A stretch of 52,277 nucleotides of DNA from a virus (IMGVR_UViG_3300005618_000005:1-52277); one strand, 5' to 3'. Shown: positions 32,907-39,994, numbered from the stretch's first letter. The notes: generated from the sequence alone by a model not told the origin. Program-made: numbers and translations.

Positions 32907-33335
32907 GGGCATAGATCGAAAGGGACCGCTTCGTTCAACCGGCTCAAAATTTTTGGCCCGCACATGCGAGGAGAAGTGTGGGAAGGGCTGGAGTCGGCAG
33001 GCCGGGGCTATTCCGACGTTGGCCGAGAGCGTCCTCTCGATGCGATGGGCTTGCAGACCCACCGACGTAGGACACCAGCCTACGCACACTGCCGACAGAA
33101 GAGGGCACTAGAAAATAAAAAGCTTGATTTCGCAAATGCCCGCAAAAGTCCGCGATTGTATGTAATTGGTATCATGTGCATTTGGGTGCCGGTGTGTGCC
33201 GCTAGGTGCCGGTGGCCCAGCTAAATTGATGATGTCGGGTGTCGTCCCATGTCGTCCGCTGACGTCCACCGCACCCCATTACAAAAAAAGATATTTTGCC
33301 GGACCCCGCGGCGCCGCCCTAGCAGTTGCGGCATT
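32907..33335. other. 429-bp gap with direct repeats, no convincing gene
   Basis: No gene could be supported here. An 86-codon frame at 32964-33224 has an unnatural, Arg/Cys-rich translation. The stretch contains AT-rich GAAAATAAAAAGC and direct repeats: GGTGCCGGTG twice (33186-33195 and 33205-33214, with TGTGCCGC between) and TGTCG words near 33233-33258. An attachment, regulatory or recombination site is possible. Confidence 0.4.
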
Positions 33336-33662
33336 ATGACATTCCAAGAAATGATAGAGCACCCGGAGTGGCAAAAGAAACGTCTCCGCATCATGAACCG
33401 CGAGCACTTCACCTGCCAGGCCTGCGGGGCGAATCAAATCCAACTCCACGTCCACCACCTGCGCTACCCGATCCGCGGCGGCTTCCTTTGGGATGTTCCC
33501 GACGAGCAACTCGAATGCCTCTGTAAGATCTGCCACCAAATGCGCACCGAGTGGAATAGAGTCGCGAAAACCGCAATCGAATCCACACCCACGCGCGGGC
33601 TTTTTGACGAGGCTTACCGGGTCGATTATATCGACTACAACGGGCAGGAAAAGGCGGCCTAG
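33336..33662 (+). CDS. HNH endonuclease (108 aa)
   Basis: ATG 33336 gives MTFQEMIEHPEWQKKRLRIMNREHFTCQACG. The HNH signature is complete: CQACGANQIQLHVHHLRYP, then LWDVPDEQLECLCKICHQ. Two CxxC-type pairs hold zinc and HVHH supplies the catalytic His. HNH proteins of this size are often encoded beside terminase genes and are needed for cutting during packaging in several phages. Here it lies between the early array and the small terminase gene, about 350 bp from the latter, on the opposite strand. It ends in TAG. An alternative is a homing-type nuclease. Confidence 0.85.
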   Translation: MTFQEMIEHPEWQKKRLRIMNREHFTCQACGANQIQLHVHHLRYPIRGGFLWDVPDEQLECLCKICHQMRTEWNRVAKTAIESTPTRGLFDEAYRVDYIDYNGQEKAA

Positions 33663-33708
33663 GTGGGCCCGTACGCGAACCCGAGCAGTGTGGAAGGGGG
33701 AGCAAATC

Positions 33709-33817
33709 TCTGCTCGGTGGGACTTGAACCCACTTGCCAACAGGCTCGCGAAGAAAGTGGCTTTCAGGATCAGGTCCGTCCTCTAGAATAGACGGCTCCT
33801 CGTTTCGATCCGAGCAG
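33709..33817 (-). tRNA. tRNA-like element, atypical (anticodon unresolved)
   Basis: On the minus strand a perfect 7-bp acceptor (CTGCTCG with CGAGCAG, extendable to 9) encloses a perfect T arm (GTGGG-TTCAAGT-CCCAC) followed by an A discriminator. A CCGTC/GACGG hairpin in the anticodon position has a 10-nt loop TATTCTAGAG that would present TCT or CTA depending on pairing. The D arm is not canonical, and about 42 nt separate the anticodon and T arms. No CCA is encoded. It could be a degenerate or unusual tRNA. Confidence 0.45.
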
Positions 33818-33926
33818 AGGATGGGAGGAGATTCGGCCCGTGCCCGAGAGTCAACAGTGTGGAAGGGGCTTATGCGGAGAAGCCGGGGGCTCGTGGCGCG
33901 GGGGGTGGCCCCCTCCCCCGGAGGGT

Positions 33927-34016
33927 CTACGCGTCACACGACACGCTACGCGTCACGACACACAGCGCACTACGCAAGGCCTACGCAAAACGGCACAGCG
34001 CGGCACACGCTACGTG
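33927..34016. repeat. CTACG repeat array next to the small terminase gene (candidate packaging site)
   Basis: CTACG begins at 33927, 33946, 33970, 33981 and 34010 (spacing 19, 24, 11, 29). The longest exact copy is CTACGCGTCAC at 33927-33937 and 33946-33956. GGCACA also occurs twice 10 bp apart (about 33992 and 34002). The array lies at the 3' end of the small terminase gene, where pac or cos recognition repeats are common. Confidence 0.55.
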
Positions 34017-34543
34017 CTTCCCTCGGAAAGCTGGACCTTCCCTAGGTCCAAAGCGGGCTTTGCTTCTCTCTGAAGCGGAGCGTTATTGACATAAACCGAG
34101 CCGATATTGACCACGGAATTCCCGCCGTTCTTTCCGTCCAGTCCCTTCGCTTTAAAGTAGATGTCGACAACGTTTTTCACGCCTTGCGTTGCGCTTTGGA
34201 AGTTGCGCGCAGCGAAATCGGACGCGCTTTTTACATGATCACGAGCGAGTTGCATGCCGTCCTCTGCTAGCTCTTCCGCTTGGGTTGCCATCGACTCAAG
34301 GAAGGCCGCGTTTTCGTCGGTGGCGCGTGCAACCGCGTTTTTCTCCAATCTCGCCAGCCTTGCTTTCCTTTCCGCCACCCATTGCCCTCGCGTCGTCCAA
34401 TTGCGCATCGTGTCGCTCGGTATATCCAGAGCTTTGCAAATCTCACTTGGTCCCAGTCCTTTGACTACGTAGAGCGCTTTCGCTTTGGCCATTTGGGCCG
34501 GTGAGTACGTGGTCCTTTTTCGGCGTGGTTTAACGGCAATCAT
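34010..34543 (-). CDS. terS: Terminase small subunit-like DNA-binding protein (177 aa)
   Basis: The N terminus is basic with an HTH: YSPAQMAKAKALYVVKGLGPSEICKALDIPSDTMRNWTTRGQWVAERKARL. A helical oligomerisation region follows (about residues 70-120), then a Gly/Asn-rich C terminus (NGGNSVVNIGSVYVNNAPLQ). HTH plus helical core plus variable tail is the usual layout of small terminases. The sequence ends at the repeat array 33927-34016. It lies alone on the minus strand between two plus-strand blocks, far from the large subunit. Confidence 0.75.
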   Translation of the reverse strand: MIAVKPRRKRTTYSPAQMAKAKALYVVKGLGPSEICKALDIPSDTMRNWTTRGQWVAERKARLARLEKNAVARATDENAAFLESMATQAEELAEDGMQLARDHVKSASDFAARNFQSATQGVKNVVDIYFKAKGLDGKNGGNSVVNIGSVYVNNAPLQREAKPALDLGKVQLSEGST

Positions 34544-34652
34544 CGGTAAGACGCTTTAGCGCGTCTATTTGCGCAGTCAAACACCTCTGTAAACCCCTCG
34601 GAAGGAGATGGGGACCCCCTTCCCCAATTTTAAAGAGTCACGTCAAGATAAT

Positions 34653-34671
34653 TTCAAGCCTATACCCTTGG
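34653..34671 (-). promoter_or_regulatory. Variant GGGTATAGG element
   Basis: Minus strand CCAAGGGTATAGGCTTG matches one arm of the AAGGGTATACCCTT palindrome. It lies 110-130 bp upstream of the small terminase start. The other arm is degenerate. It is the weakest member of the family. Confidence 0.35.
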
Positions 34672-34711
34672 ATGTGCGTTAATAGGGTCTTTGGTGGAAA
34701 TACTTGATGAC

Positions 34712-34731
34712 AACCTAAGCGCGCTTGGGTT
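34712..34731. promoter_or_regulatory. 20-bp near-perfect palindrome before 34746
   Basis: AACCTAAGCG followed by CGCTTGGGTT is an inverted repeat with one mismatch, 14 bp upstream of the ATG at 34746. A TAGGGTCTTTGG word lies 20-30 bp further upstream. It is an operator candidate for the middle plus-strand block. Confidence 0.6.
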
Positions 34732-34745
34732 ATTCTGTGGTCCTC

Positions 34746-34988
34746 ATGAAACCACTTCTCTCTGTCACTGACCCGCTCTATTTGCGCCGACTGGTGCGCG
34801 AGCTCAACAGCCTGCCTGATGGCTTTTACCTGGTAGGAAGCTACCGGTGCACTTCGGCGCGCTTTAGCAAAGGGTTCTTGCACGTTCGACCCTGCGGAAA
34901 TCTCGGGTTTCGCGCAATTCCCTCCGAGTCTAAGTTCATGGATGCTTACGGCCGGTCTGTCGTTGCGTCACGGAGGGCGAGCAAATGA
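34746..34988 (+). CDS. Small protein, unknown (80 aa)
   Basis: The start is ATG 34746 (MKPLLSVTDPLYLRRLVRELNSL), preceded by GTGGTCCTC rather than a purine-rich site. The sequence is Leu/Arg-rich and beta in the middle (FYLVGSYRCTSARFSKGFLHVRPCG). It overlaps the next gene by 4 bp. The function is unknown. Confidence 0.6.
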   Translation: MKPLLSVTDPLYLRRLVRELNSLPDGFYLVGSYRCTSARFSKGFLHVRPCGNLGFRAIPSESKFMDAYGRSVVASRRASK

Positions 34989-35374
34989 GCGCACGTCGCA
35001 AGTCTCTCGTTTTGCAGCAAACTGAGCTCAACCTTGAGCGAGTCACACGCGAGCGGGACGCGGCCGCACTCGCTTTGTCTGATCTGGTTGCCGGTCGTGT
35101 CACCTGGTTTAAAAACGAATTCCGAGAAATCGGAGTTTCGCGCGAGACTGGCGCCCATGGCGGTCTCGTTATTATTCGCGACATCTCTAAAGACGGCTGG
35201 GGTTCTGATTACGCTAGCGCCTACTATTTCGAGTATTGGTTTTCCTATTACCGCAATTACGCTCCGCCATCCAACGACGCGGAACTCTGCGCGGTTCGCG
35301 ATCTCGCGTTTGAGGTCGCAAACCACGTTCGCGAGAAACAAGAGACGCTTTTGCGTAGTAAGGAGGTCTCGTGA
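34985..35374 (+). CDS. Helical plus Tyr-rich protein, unknown (129 aa)
   Basis: ATG 34985 overlaps the preceding TGA. An N-terminal helix (QQTELNLERVTRERDAAALALSDLV) is followed by a Tyr/Trp-rich beta region (SDYASAYYFEYWFSYYRNYAPP) and another helix. The aromatic-rich middle is unusual among its neighbours. No enzymatic motif or transmembrane segment was seen. Confidence 0.6.
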   Translation: MSARRKSLVLQQTELNLERVTRERDAAALALSDLVAGRVTWFKNEFREIGVSRETGAHGGLVIIRDISKDGWGSDYASAYYFEYWFSYYRNYAPPSNDAELCAVRDLAFEVANHVREKQETLLRSKEVS

Positions 35375-35619
35375 ACTATCTCGTCATTTCGCCCTTCAAC
35401 GGTGCAAGCGTGGCTTCCTTCGCCTCTCGCGCTTCCGCTGAGCAATTCGCGGCAGAACTAAACGCGTGCGAATGCGCTGACATCGCACGCCACAACGCGG
35501 AGCAAAAAGCCTTTTGCGAGGCATTCCGCGCACCGTTCGTGCCGCAAGCCTACTCGGTTTGTGAGCCATCGGAAGAGCACGACGCGGACGCGTTCTTCCT
35601 CCGTACCTACTCCCTTTGA
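35371..35619 (+). CDS. Small Cys-containing protein, unknown (82 aa)
   Basis: The GTG start at 35371 overlaps the previous TGA and follows AGGAGG (SD-like: AAGGAGGTC) at a short distance. The sequence includes CECADIARHNAEQKAFCEAF with three Cys, then Asp/Glu-rich EPSEEHDADAFF. No family was recognised. Confidence 0.58.
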   Translation: MNYLVISPFNGASVASFASRASAEQFAAELNACECADIARHNAEQKAFCEAFRAPFVPQAYSVCEPSEEHDADAFFLRTYSL

Positions 35620-35673
35620 TTTCCAGCACCGAGCCCGATTAGCCCGGGCTCCATGCTGCAAAGCAATCTTCTC

Positions 35674-36063
35674 ATGAAAACAACTGAATCCGATTTCCGC
35701 CAGTTCTTCACTGGCTTTCTCACCTGTGCACTTTGGTCCTCTCACGACGAATCCACCGAGAGTGGAGGCGAACCGTTTGACGCGAACTATTCTCGCGAGG
35801 ATATAGCGCTTTCCTCCGCCCTTTCCATGGCTCGCGAGTGTCGCGACTTCATGCACGAGAATTACGACGATTTAAGCGCCTACGCGTTCGAGTTGTCCAT
35901 GGATTCGGCTGGGCATGACTTCTGGCTGACGAAAAACCGTCACGGTGCGGGTTTCTGGGATCGTGGCTTAGGCGACCTCGGCAAGCGCCTTTCTGACGCG
36001 TCCAAGGCCTACGGCTCGACTGATCTTTACCTAGGCGACGATGGCAAGATTTACGCGTCCTAA
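35674..36063 (+). CDS. Conserved-looking protein with Asp/His-rich C-terminal half (129 aa)
   Basis: ATG 35674 (MKTTESDFRQFFTGFLTCALWSS) is preceded by CAATCTTCTC. The C-terminal half reads AGHDFWLTKNRHGAGFWDRG and LSDASKAYGSTDLYLGDDGKI, a compact pattern that recurs in phage hypothetical proteins. The His/Asp residues could bind metal, but no enzyme family can be named. Confidence 0.66.
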   Translation: MKTTESDFRQFFTGFLTCALWSSHDESTESGGEPFDANYSREDIALSSALSMARECRDFMHENYDDLSAYAFELSMDSAGHDFWLTKNRHGAGFWDRGLGDLGKRLSDASKAYGSTDLYLGDDGKIYAS

Positions 36064-36092
36064 CCTGTATTCACTTTCTCACTTCAATTTAT

Positions 36093-36368
36093 ATGCCTAA
36101 TCAATACTCTTTCGACGGTCACGGAATTAACGACAAGGGGAGCGAATTCACCCCGCGTCTCGCCACGCTCACCAAGGAGGGCCACGAGCGCAAAGTCGGC
36201 CCTTTGTTCGCTGCTGCGCCTGACATGCTCACCGCGCTCGAATTCGTCGTTGGCCTCACCAACGGCAAAAACCGTTTCGCGCCTAAACTCTCCATGCAAG
36301 ACGCCAATCGGGAATGGGCAAAATTCGTCAAGATGGCTCGCAAGGTCATCAGCGAAGCCAGGGCGTAA
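36093..36368 (+). CDS. Small protein with LFAAAPDMLTALE motif (91 aa)
   Basis: The sequence includes LFAAAPDMLTALEFVVGL, a helix that marks a widespread but uncharacterised small phage protein type, and a basic C-terminal helix. The leader is CTTTCTCACTTCAATTTAT with no Shine-Dalgarno. It is separated by 29 bp from its upstream neighbour. Confidence 0.66.
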   Translation: MPNQYSFDGHGINDKGSEFTPRLATLTKEGHERKVGPLFAAAPDMLTALEFVVGLTNGKNRFAPKLSMQDANREWAKFVKMARKVISEARA

Positions 36369-36399
36369 CCACTCTTTCACTACAGCCTTTCCAGCTCTT

Positions 36400-36861
36400 A
36401 TGAAGCAATACGAAATCAAACTCCAGTACCTTTGCGTTTCCGAGTCCGAACACGGCAAAGCTCCCCACGTGGGCCGCGCTGACCAAGTGCCCGGCTATAT
36501 GAAGGGCGCTTTCGACGAACGCCCCGAGCAAGAAAGTTTTTGGGTTATTTGCCTCAATCGCAAAAACCGCGCTCGCGCTCGCCATTGCGTCACCCTCGGG
36601 ACGCAAACCAACTCGCTTGTTCACCCTCGCGAAGTCTTCCGCCCGGCAATCCTCAGTAACGCGTGCGCTATCATTTGCGTGCATAACCATCCCTCAGGCG
36701 ATCCAACACCCTCGCAAGCTGACATTCAGGTTACGCGCCAACTTCGCGACGCTGCAAAAACCGTGGGCATAGACCTGGTTGACCACGTCATCATTGGCGA
36801 GAAGAGCGAGGACCCGCAAGGCCTCGGCTATTACTCCTTTCGCTCCGCTGGGCTCATCTAA
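36400..36861 (+). CDS. radC-like: RadC/JAB-domain protein (153 aa)
   Basis: The JAMM metalloprotease-type motif is present: an upstream acidic residue in ESFWVICLNRKNRARARHCV and the core ICVHNHPSGDPTPSQADIQVTRQL (H-x-H-P-S-G...S-x-x-D), then VDHVIIG and YSFRSAGLI. This is the RadC (DUF2466) fold common in mobile elements, of unproven biochemical role despite its name. The N terminus (about 30 residues) is unlike full RadC. The leader is pyrimidine-rich (CCTTTCCAGCTCTT). A terminator follows. Confidence 0.88.
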   Translation: MKQYEIKLQYLCVSESEHGKAPHVGRADQVPGYMKGAFDERPEQESFWVICLNRKNRARARHCVTLGTQTNSLVHPREVFRPAILSNACAIICVHNHPSGDPTPSQADIQVTRQLRDAAKTVGIDLVDHVIIGEKSEDPQGLGYYSFRSAGLI

Positions 36862-36887
36862 AGCAAGCCGCCCCGCATCCGCTTTTC

Positions 36888-36920
36888 GCCCCGCGACTCC
36901 GGAGAGTTCGCGGGGCTTTT
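36888..36920 (+). terminator. Rho-independent terminator after the RadC gene
   Basis: GCCCCGCGA (36888-36896) pairs with TCGCGGGGC (36908-36916), a 9-bp stem with an 11-nt loop, followed by TTTT. It separates the RadC gene from the gene starting at 36940. Confidence 0.8.
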
Positions 36921-36939
36921 GGCTGAACACTTCTCTCTC

Positions 36940-37260
36940 ATGAATAATACTACTCAACCCAAACACACGCCCGGCCCCTATTCGGTCAGCGACGAAACCC
37001 CAATGTCTTGCGAAGGCCTCAAAGGTTTCCTTGCTATCGAAGACAACGGCCCGGAATGCGCCTGCTTCGTCGCGTTCGTTCCACCCAACTTCGTCGACGG
37101 CGTCAATTGCCAGGATGCAAACGCACGCCTCTTTGCCGGTTCTCCCGAGCTCCTGGCCGCCGCTAGCGCATTATCTGCCGCCTACCTAGACGCGGAGCCC
37201 ACCAAAGCGAAAGCTGACGCCTGGATTCGTTTACGGGCCGCTATCCGTGCCGCCTCTTGA
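36940..37260 (+). CDS. Protein with HTPGPYSV and ANARLFAGSPELLAA motifs (106 aa)
   Basis: ATG 36940 follows ACTTCTCTCTC. The N-terminal HTPGPYSV and the ANARLFAGSPELLAAASALSAAYLD stretch are signatures of a small phage protein group of unknown function (HTPGPW-type N terminus). Two Cys (ECAC) may be structural. It is a soluble alpha/beta protein. Confidence 0.68.
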   Translation: MNNTTQPKHTPGPYSVSDETPMSCEGLKGFLAIEDNGPECACFVAFVPPNFVDGVNCQDANARLFAGSPELLAAASALSAAYLDAEPTKAKADAWIRLRAAIRAAS

Positions 37261-37305
37261 TTGCCATTGCCAACCAAACCCAAGCAAGCTTAGCCTTTCC
37301 TCCTC

Positions 37306-37566
37306 ATGACTCCAGACCATAACATGCATTCCAAGATTGAAGCGCTCGCGAGCGTGCAATCGCTTCTAGCGGCGGAGCCTTTCCGGCCGTTCGAAATCGC
37401 CACGACGGGCGGCAAAACTTTCACCGTCCCGCACCCAGAATACCTCCACGTCTCTGTGATGGGTTCGCGGGTTTACATCGACGGCGCGGACGGTAGCCTT
37501 GCGATTGTTCACGCGAGCCAAATCTCGCACGTCGCCACCAAGACCCGCAAACGCAAAGCCGCATGA
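37306..37566 (+). CDS. Small beta-rich protein, unknown (86 aa)
   Basis: The sequence FRPFEIATTGGKTFTVPHPEYLHVS...VYIDGADGSLAIVHASQISHV looks like a compact beta fold and closely resembles hypothetical proteins found in bacterial genomes near integrated elements. It ends KTRKRKAA. The leader is TTTCCTCCTC. It overlaps the next start by ATGA. Confidence 0.66.
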   Translation: MTPDHNMHSKIEALASVQSLLAAEPFRPFEIATTGGKTFTVPHPEYLHVSVMGSRVYIDGADGSLAIVHASQISHVATKTRKRKAA

Positions 37567-37745
37567 ACTCCGACGACGCCCAGAAAAAAGCGAAGGAAAT
37601 CCTCTCGATCTTTCGCACACCCGAAGCGCGAGCGCACTTTTCGCGCATTGGCTCCCTGGGTGGCTCGGCCTCGTCCAAAGCCAAGGCGCAAAGCGCCAAA
37701 GCCAACGGGAAGAAGGGCGGACGGCCGCCCGGTAAGCGCAAGTAA
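37563..37745 (+). CDS. Small Lys-rich protein (60 aa)
   Basis: The sequence KKAKEILSIFRTPEARAHFSRIGSLGGSASSKAKAQSAKANGKKGGRPPGKRK is basic and ends in a histone-like, DNA-binding tail. The GRPPGKRK end recalls AT-hook-like segments. It overlaps the preceding gene by 4 bp and is followed by a strong terminator. Confidence 0.6.
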   Translation: MNSDDAQKKAKEILSIFRTPEARAHFSRIGSLGGSASSKAKAQSAKANGKKGGRPPGKRK

Positions 37746-37761
37746 GACCCTCCAAAGTGCC

Positions 37762-37791
37762 GCCCCGGTTTTCCAAGACCGGGGCTTTTTT
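37762..37791 (+). terminator. Strong rho-independent terminator
   Basis: GCCCCGGT and ACCGGGGC pair around TTTCCAAG and are followed by T6. It ends the 34.7-37.7 kb block. Confidence 0.9.
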
Positions 37792-37829
37792 GTGCCTATT
37801 TGGTAAATAGTTATTGATCTCCGCTCTGT

Positions 37830-37921
37830 TCCGCCTAAACCGGAACACCAATGAGAGGGACCACCCTTGAGCGAATAAGACCCCACCGCGCTTTAGCGGA
37901 CTTAACGGGGCCTAGTCTTTA
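37830..37921 (+). promoter_or_regulatory. Structured leader: TGTTCCG inverted repeat and nested hairpins
   Basis: TGTTCCG-CCTAAAC-CGGAACA is a 7-bp inverted repeat. It is followed by AAGAC, CCCC, CCGC, GCTTTA, GCGG, CGGGG and GTCTT, which pair in nested order (AAGAC/GTCTT, CCCC/GGGG, CCGC/GCGG). They precede the gene at 37936. A leader RNA or operator is plausible. Confidence 0.5.
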
Positions 37922-37935
37922 AAGGGGTCCCATGA

Positions 37936-39153
37936 ATGGCGGAACGCGTAACCAAAACTTGCATACCTATGGTCTCTGAAACTCTGGCGGAAACGAAAGC
38001 GGGTTGGAAGATATGGAACCCCGAGGAACAAATCGCCGTTGCCCACAAGGCCGTCGAACGAATGCTGGCCCTAAAATGCACGAAGTTTCCCAGCTACGGC
38101 GCCCACAGCACCACGCGGTGCGTGGATTGGGCGCAAAGGCAGGTCTTACCGAAGGCGCGTCACCGCTGGATTTCTGAATTCTTGCACGTTCAGAAAGCGG
38201 GAATCGTCCCAGTGATGGAAGAGCGGTGGAAGGAACTCACAGGCGAAGGGGCGCTAAAGGCCCCTCCAATACCCGAAAAAGAGGACGTTCCCGAGGAAGT
38301 GAAGGTCGAGGAGCCGACCCAGGTTTCCCTTCCACTCCACACGCGCAAAGCCCGCGTTTGCTGGACCATTAACGAAACAGAAAACGTGATGGCGTTAGCC
38401 GTGAACCGAATGAAGGCGCGAGGGATGGGACAAATCCCGATGCCAGGAGACCGAATAGGGCGAGCGATCCTGATCGAGGAAGTTCGGTCAGCACAAAACC
38501 AACTCTTACCGCGGGAACGCCACCGAAAGTTAGCGGGGAGCGCACTCCTCAACGATCGCGACGAACTTCTCTTAGAAAAGTTCATGAAGAACCCGAGGGA
38601 AGAGCCAAAGATAGAAGCCCCGCCGCCTCCCATAACGATCACCCCGACCGCTGAAGCCGTCCCGAGAGTAGAGTTACCCCCAGCCCCGCCGATAGCCCCG
38701 ACAGAAACCCCAGGTGACACCCTAACCGGCTTTTTAAGTTACCTCCGAAATATAGAAACGACGGTTCGCGAGACTAAGGAGCTAAACCAAATGCTCATGG
38801 AGGATATTGAGAAGCTTAACGAACGTATTTCGACGCTGGAAAAGCAGCGCGTAACGATCCCAGCGCTACCAAAAGAAAAACTTCCGACTGTTGCCCTCCT
38901 CGGCATGCGTAAAGACGAGTTCGATATAATCAAAGAAGCCTGCGACTCAAAAAACCTGGCGCTCGACTTGCGGCTATTCGAGCAGGACACCAAGCCGCGC
39001 CCGGTGAATTGCGAGTGGGCCGTCGCGATGCACTTCATGAGCCACGCGTGGAACGACCAAGTGAAGGACTCCGTTCCGAGCGGCCAATACACGTTCCTGC
39101 GGGGCGGAGTTTGGCAAGTGGTCCAGCAACTAGAGCTGTGGTTCAACCGGTAA
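37936..39153 (+). CDS. Possible DUF2325-like protein with duplicated N-terminal module (405 aa)
   Basis: Two copies of a Trp-anchored helical module occur at about residues 22-78 and 145-200: WNPEEQIAVAHKAVERMLALK...AQRQVLPKARHRWI and WTINETENVMALAVNRMKARG...AQNQLLPRERHRKL. They resemble Myb/SANT-like helices. Then come a Pro-rich linker, a coiled coil (about 265-305) and a C-terminal domain VALLGMRKDEFDIIKEAC...WAVAMHFMSHAWNDQVKDSVP...GGVWQVVQQLELW, similar to DUF2325. DNA binding by the duplicated module is inferred. The DUF2325 call is by eye. Confidence 0.7.
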   Translation: MAERVTKTCIPMVSETLAETKAGWKIWNPEEQIAVAHKAVERMLALKCTKFPSYGAHSTTRCVDWAQRQVLPKARHRWISEFLHVQKAGIVPVMEERWKELTGEGALKAPPIPEKEDVPEEVKVEEPTQVSLPLHTRKARVCWTINETENVMALAVNRMKARGMGQIPMPGDRIGRAILIEEVRSAQNQLLPRERHRKLAGSALLNDRDELLLEKFMKNPREEPKIEAPPPPITITPTAEAVPRVELPPAPPIAPTETPGDTLTGFLSYLRNIETTVRETKELNQMLMEDIEKLNERISTLEKQRVTIPALPKEKLPTVALLGMRKDEFDIIKEACDSKNLALDLRLFEQDTKPRPVNCEWAVAMHFMSHAWNDQVKDSVPSGQYTFLRGGVWQVVQQLELWFNR

Positions 39154-39161
39154 TTTCTCCC

Positions 39162-39680
39162 ATGAATAACCAACTAAATCCAATGACGGGGCCAAACTTT
39201 TGCCCCAACTGTGGCTGTAATATCAAGGCAATCGCGCTTTCGATGGCCTTCGCTGCCGGGCAATTCAACGAACCGGAAGCGCCCAAACAACTGGCAACGC
39301 CGCCGGTTCAATCCCTCGCAAGGGGTATCGAGAAATCAAAAGAAGTCGCACGCCTATGGGAGGAGGCCAAAGCCAAAGGGAAGAACATGACCGAACTTAG
39401 CATGGAGCTAAAAATGTCGACGGGGACCATTTGGTACCATGTCGACAAGGTCGCGAGCGCCAATAAGCCCAAAGTGAAAGCGGCCTCAAAACCACCGACG
39501 CCCACCTTCCGGCCGGTCATCTCGAAAGAAATGAAAGACGACATCTTCCGGCGTTATAAGGCCGGGGAAGCGCCCATTGCCATCGCGAAATCGCTAGGCT
39601 TAAAGCATACCACGGTCGGCTCAATCATCTATAAGCGCAACCACGCTGAGCGTGAGCGTGCGCTGGAGGTCGCCGTATGA
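39162..39680 (+). CDS. Zinc-ribbon/double-HTH protein (172 aa)
   Basis: ATG 39162 follows TTTCTCCC. A ribbon-like FCPNCGCNIKAIA near residue 12 is followed by helical DNA-binding stretches: ARLWEEAKAKGKNMTELSMELKMSTGTIWYHVDKV and DIFRRYKAGEAPIAIAKSLGLKHTTVGSIIYKRN. Each is a helix-turn-helix with a Ser/Thr-rich recognition helix (resolvase/HTH_38-like). It is probably a regulator or recombinase-type DNA-binding protein. Confidence 0.74.
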   Translation: MNNQLNPMTGPNFCPNCGCNIKAIALSMAFAAGQFNEPEAPKQLATPPVQSLARGIEKSKEVARLWEEAKAKGKNMTELSMELKMSTGTIWYHVDKVASANKPKVKAASKPPTPTFRPVISKEMKDDIFRRYKAGEAPIAIAKSLGLKHTTVGSIIYKRNHAERERALEVAV

Positions 39681-39994
39681 GTGTTTCGGATACAAAGGAA
39701 GAGGCGCCACCTAAACGACTCGGTAAACCGGTAAACTTCCTCGCAAACCGAGACGACCACGCTTGCGTCCTTTTGGCCTCCATGGGCTTTTCGACGGCCT
39801 ATATTTGCCAGCGAACGAAGCTCTCCCATTCCCAGGTGAGTTACCGGATTCAAAAGGCCGGGCTCACCATTGCAAATCACATGAGCCGCTCGGATTTTCG
39901 TAACGGCACCTCGCCATTTTCGGATTTAATCCTAGGCGCCGCCCGCCAGGTGGTTGACGTGCATTTGATCCGTCACCTGAAAGCGAACCTGTGA
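39677..39994 (+). CDS. Small HTH protein (105 aa)
   Basis: GGAGGT stands upstream and ATG 39677 overlaps the previous stop. The sequence ACVLLASMGFSTAYICQRTKLSHSQVSYRIQKAGLTI is a helix-turn-helix with SHSQVSYRIQ as recognition helix. It resembles the second HTH of the preceding protein. It is probably a DNA-binding partner encoded in tandem. Confidence 0.7.
   Translation: MSVSDTKEEAPPKRLGKPVNFLANRDDHACVLLASMGFSTAYICQRTKLSHSQVSYRIQKAGLTIANHMSRSDFRNGTSPFSDLILGAARQVVDVHLIRHLKANL

Noticed and set aside
32964-33224. Plus-strand frame of 86 codons in the gap before the HNH gene
   Set aside because: Composition is unlike its neighbours and it covers repeat-rich sequence; no coupling or Shine-Dalgarno.
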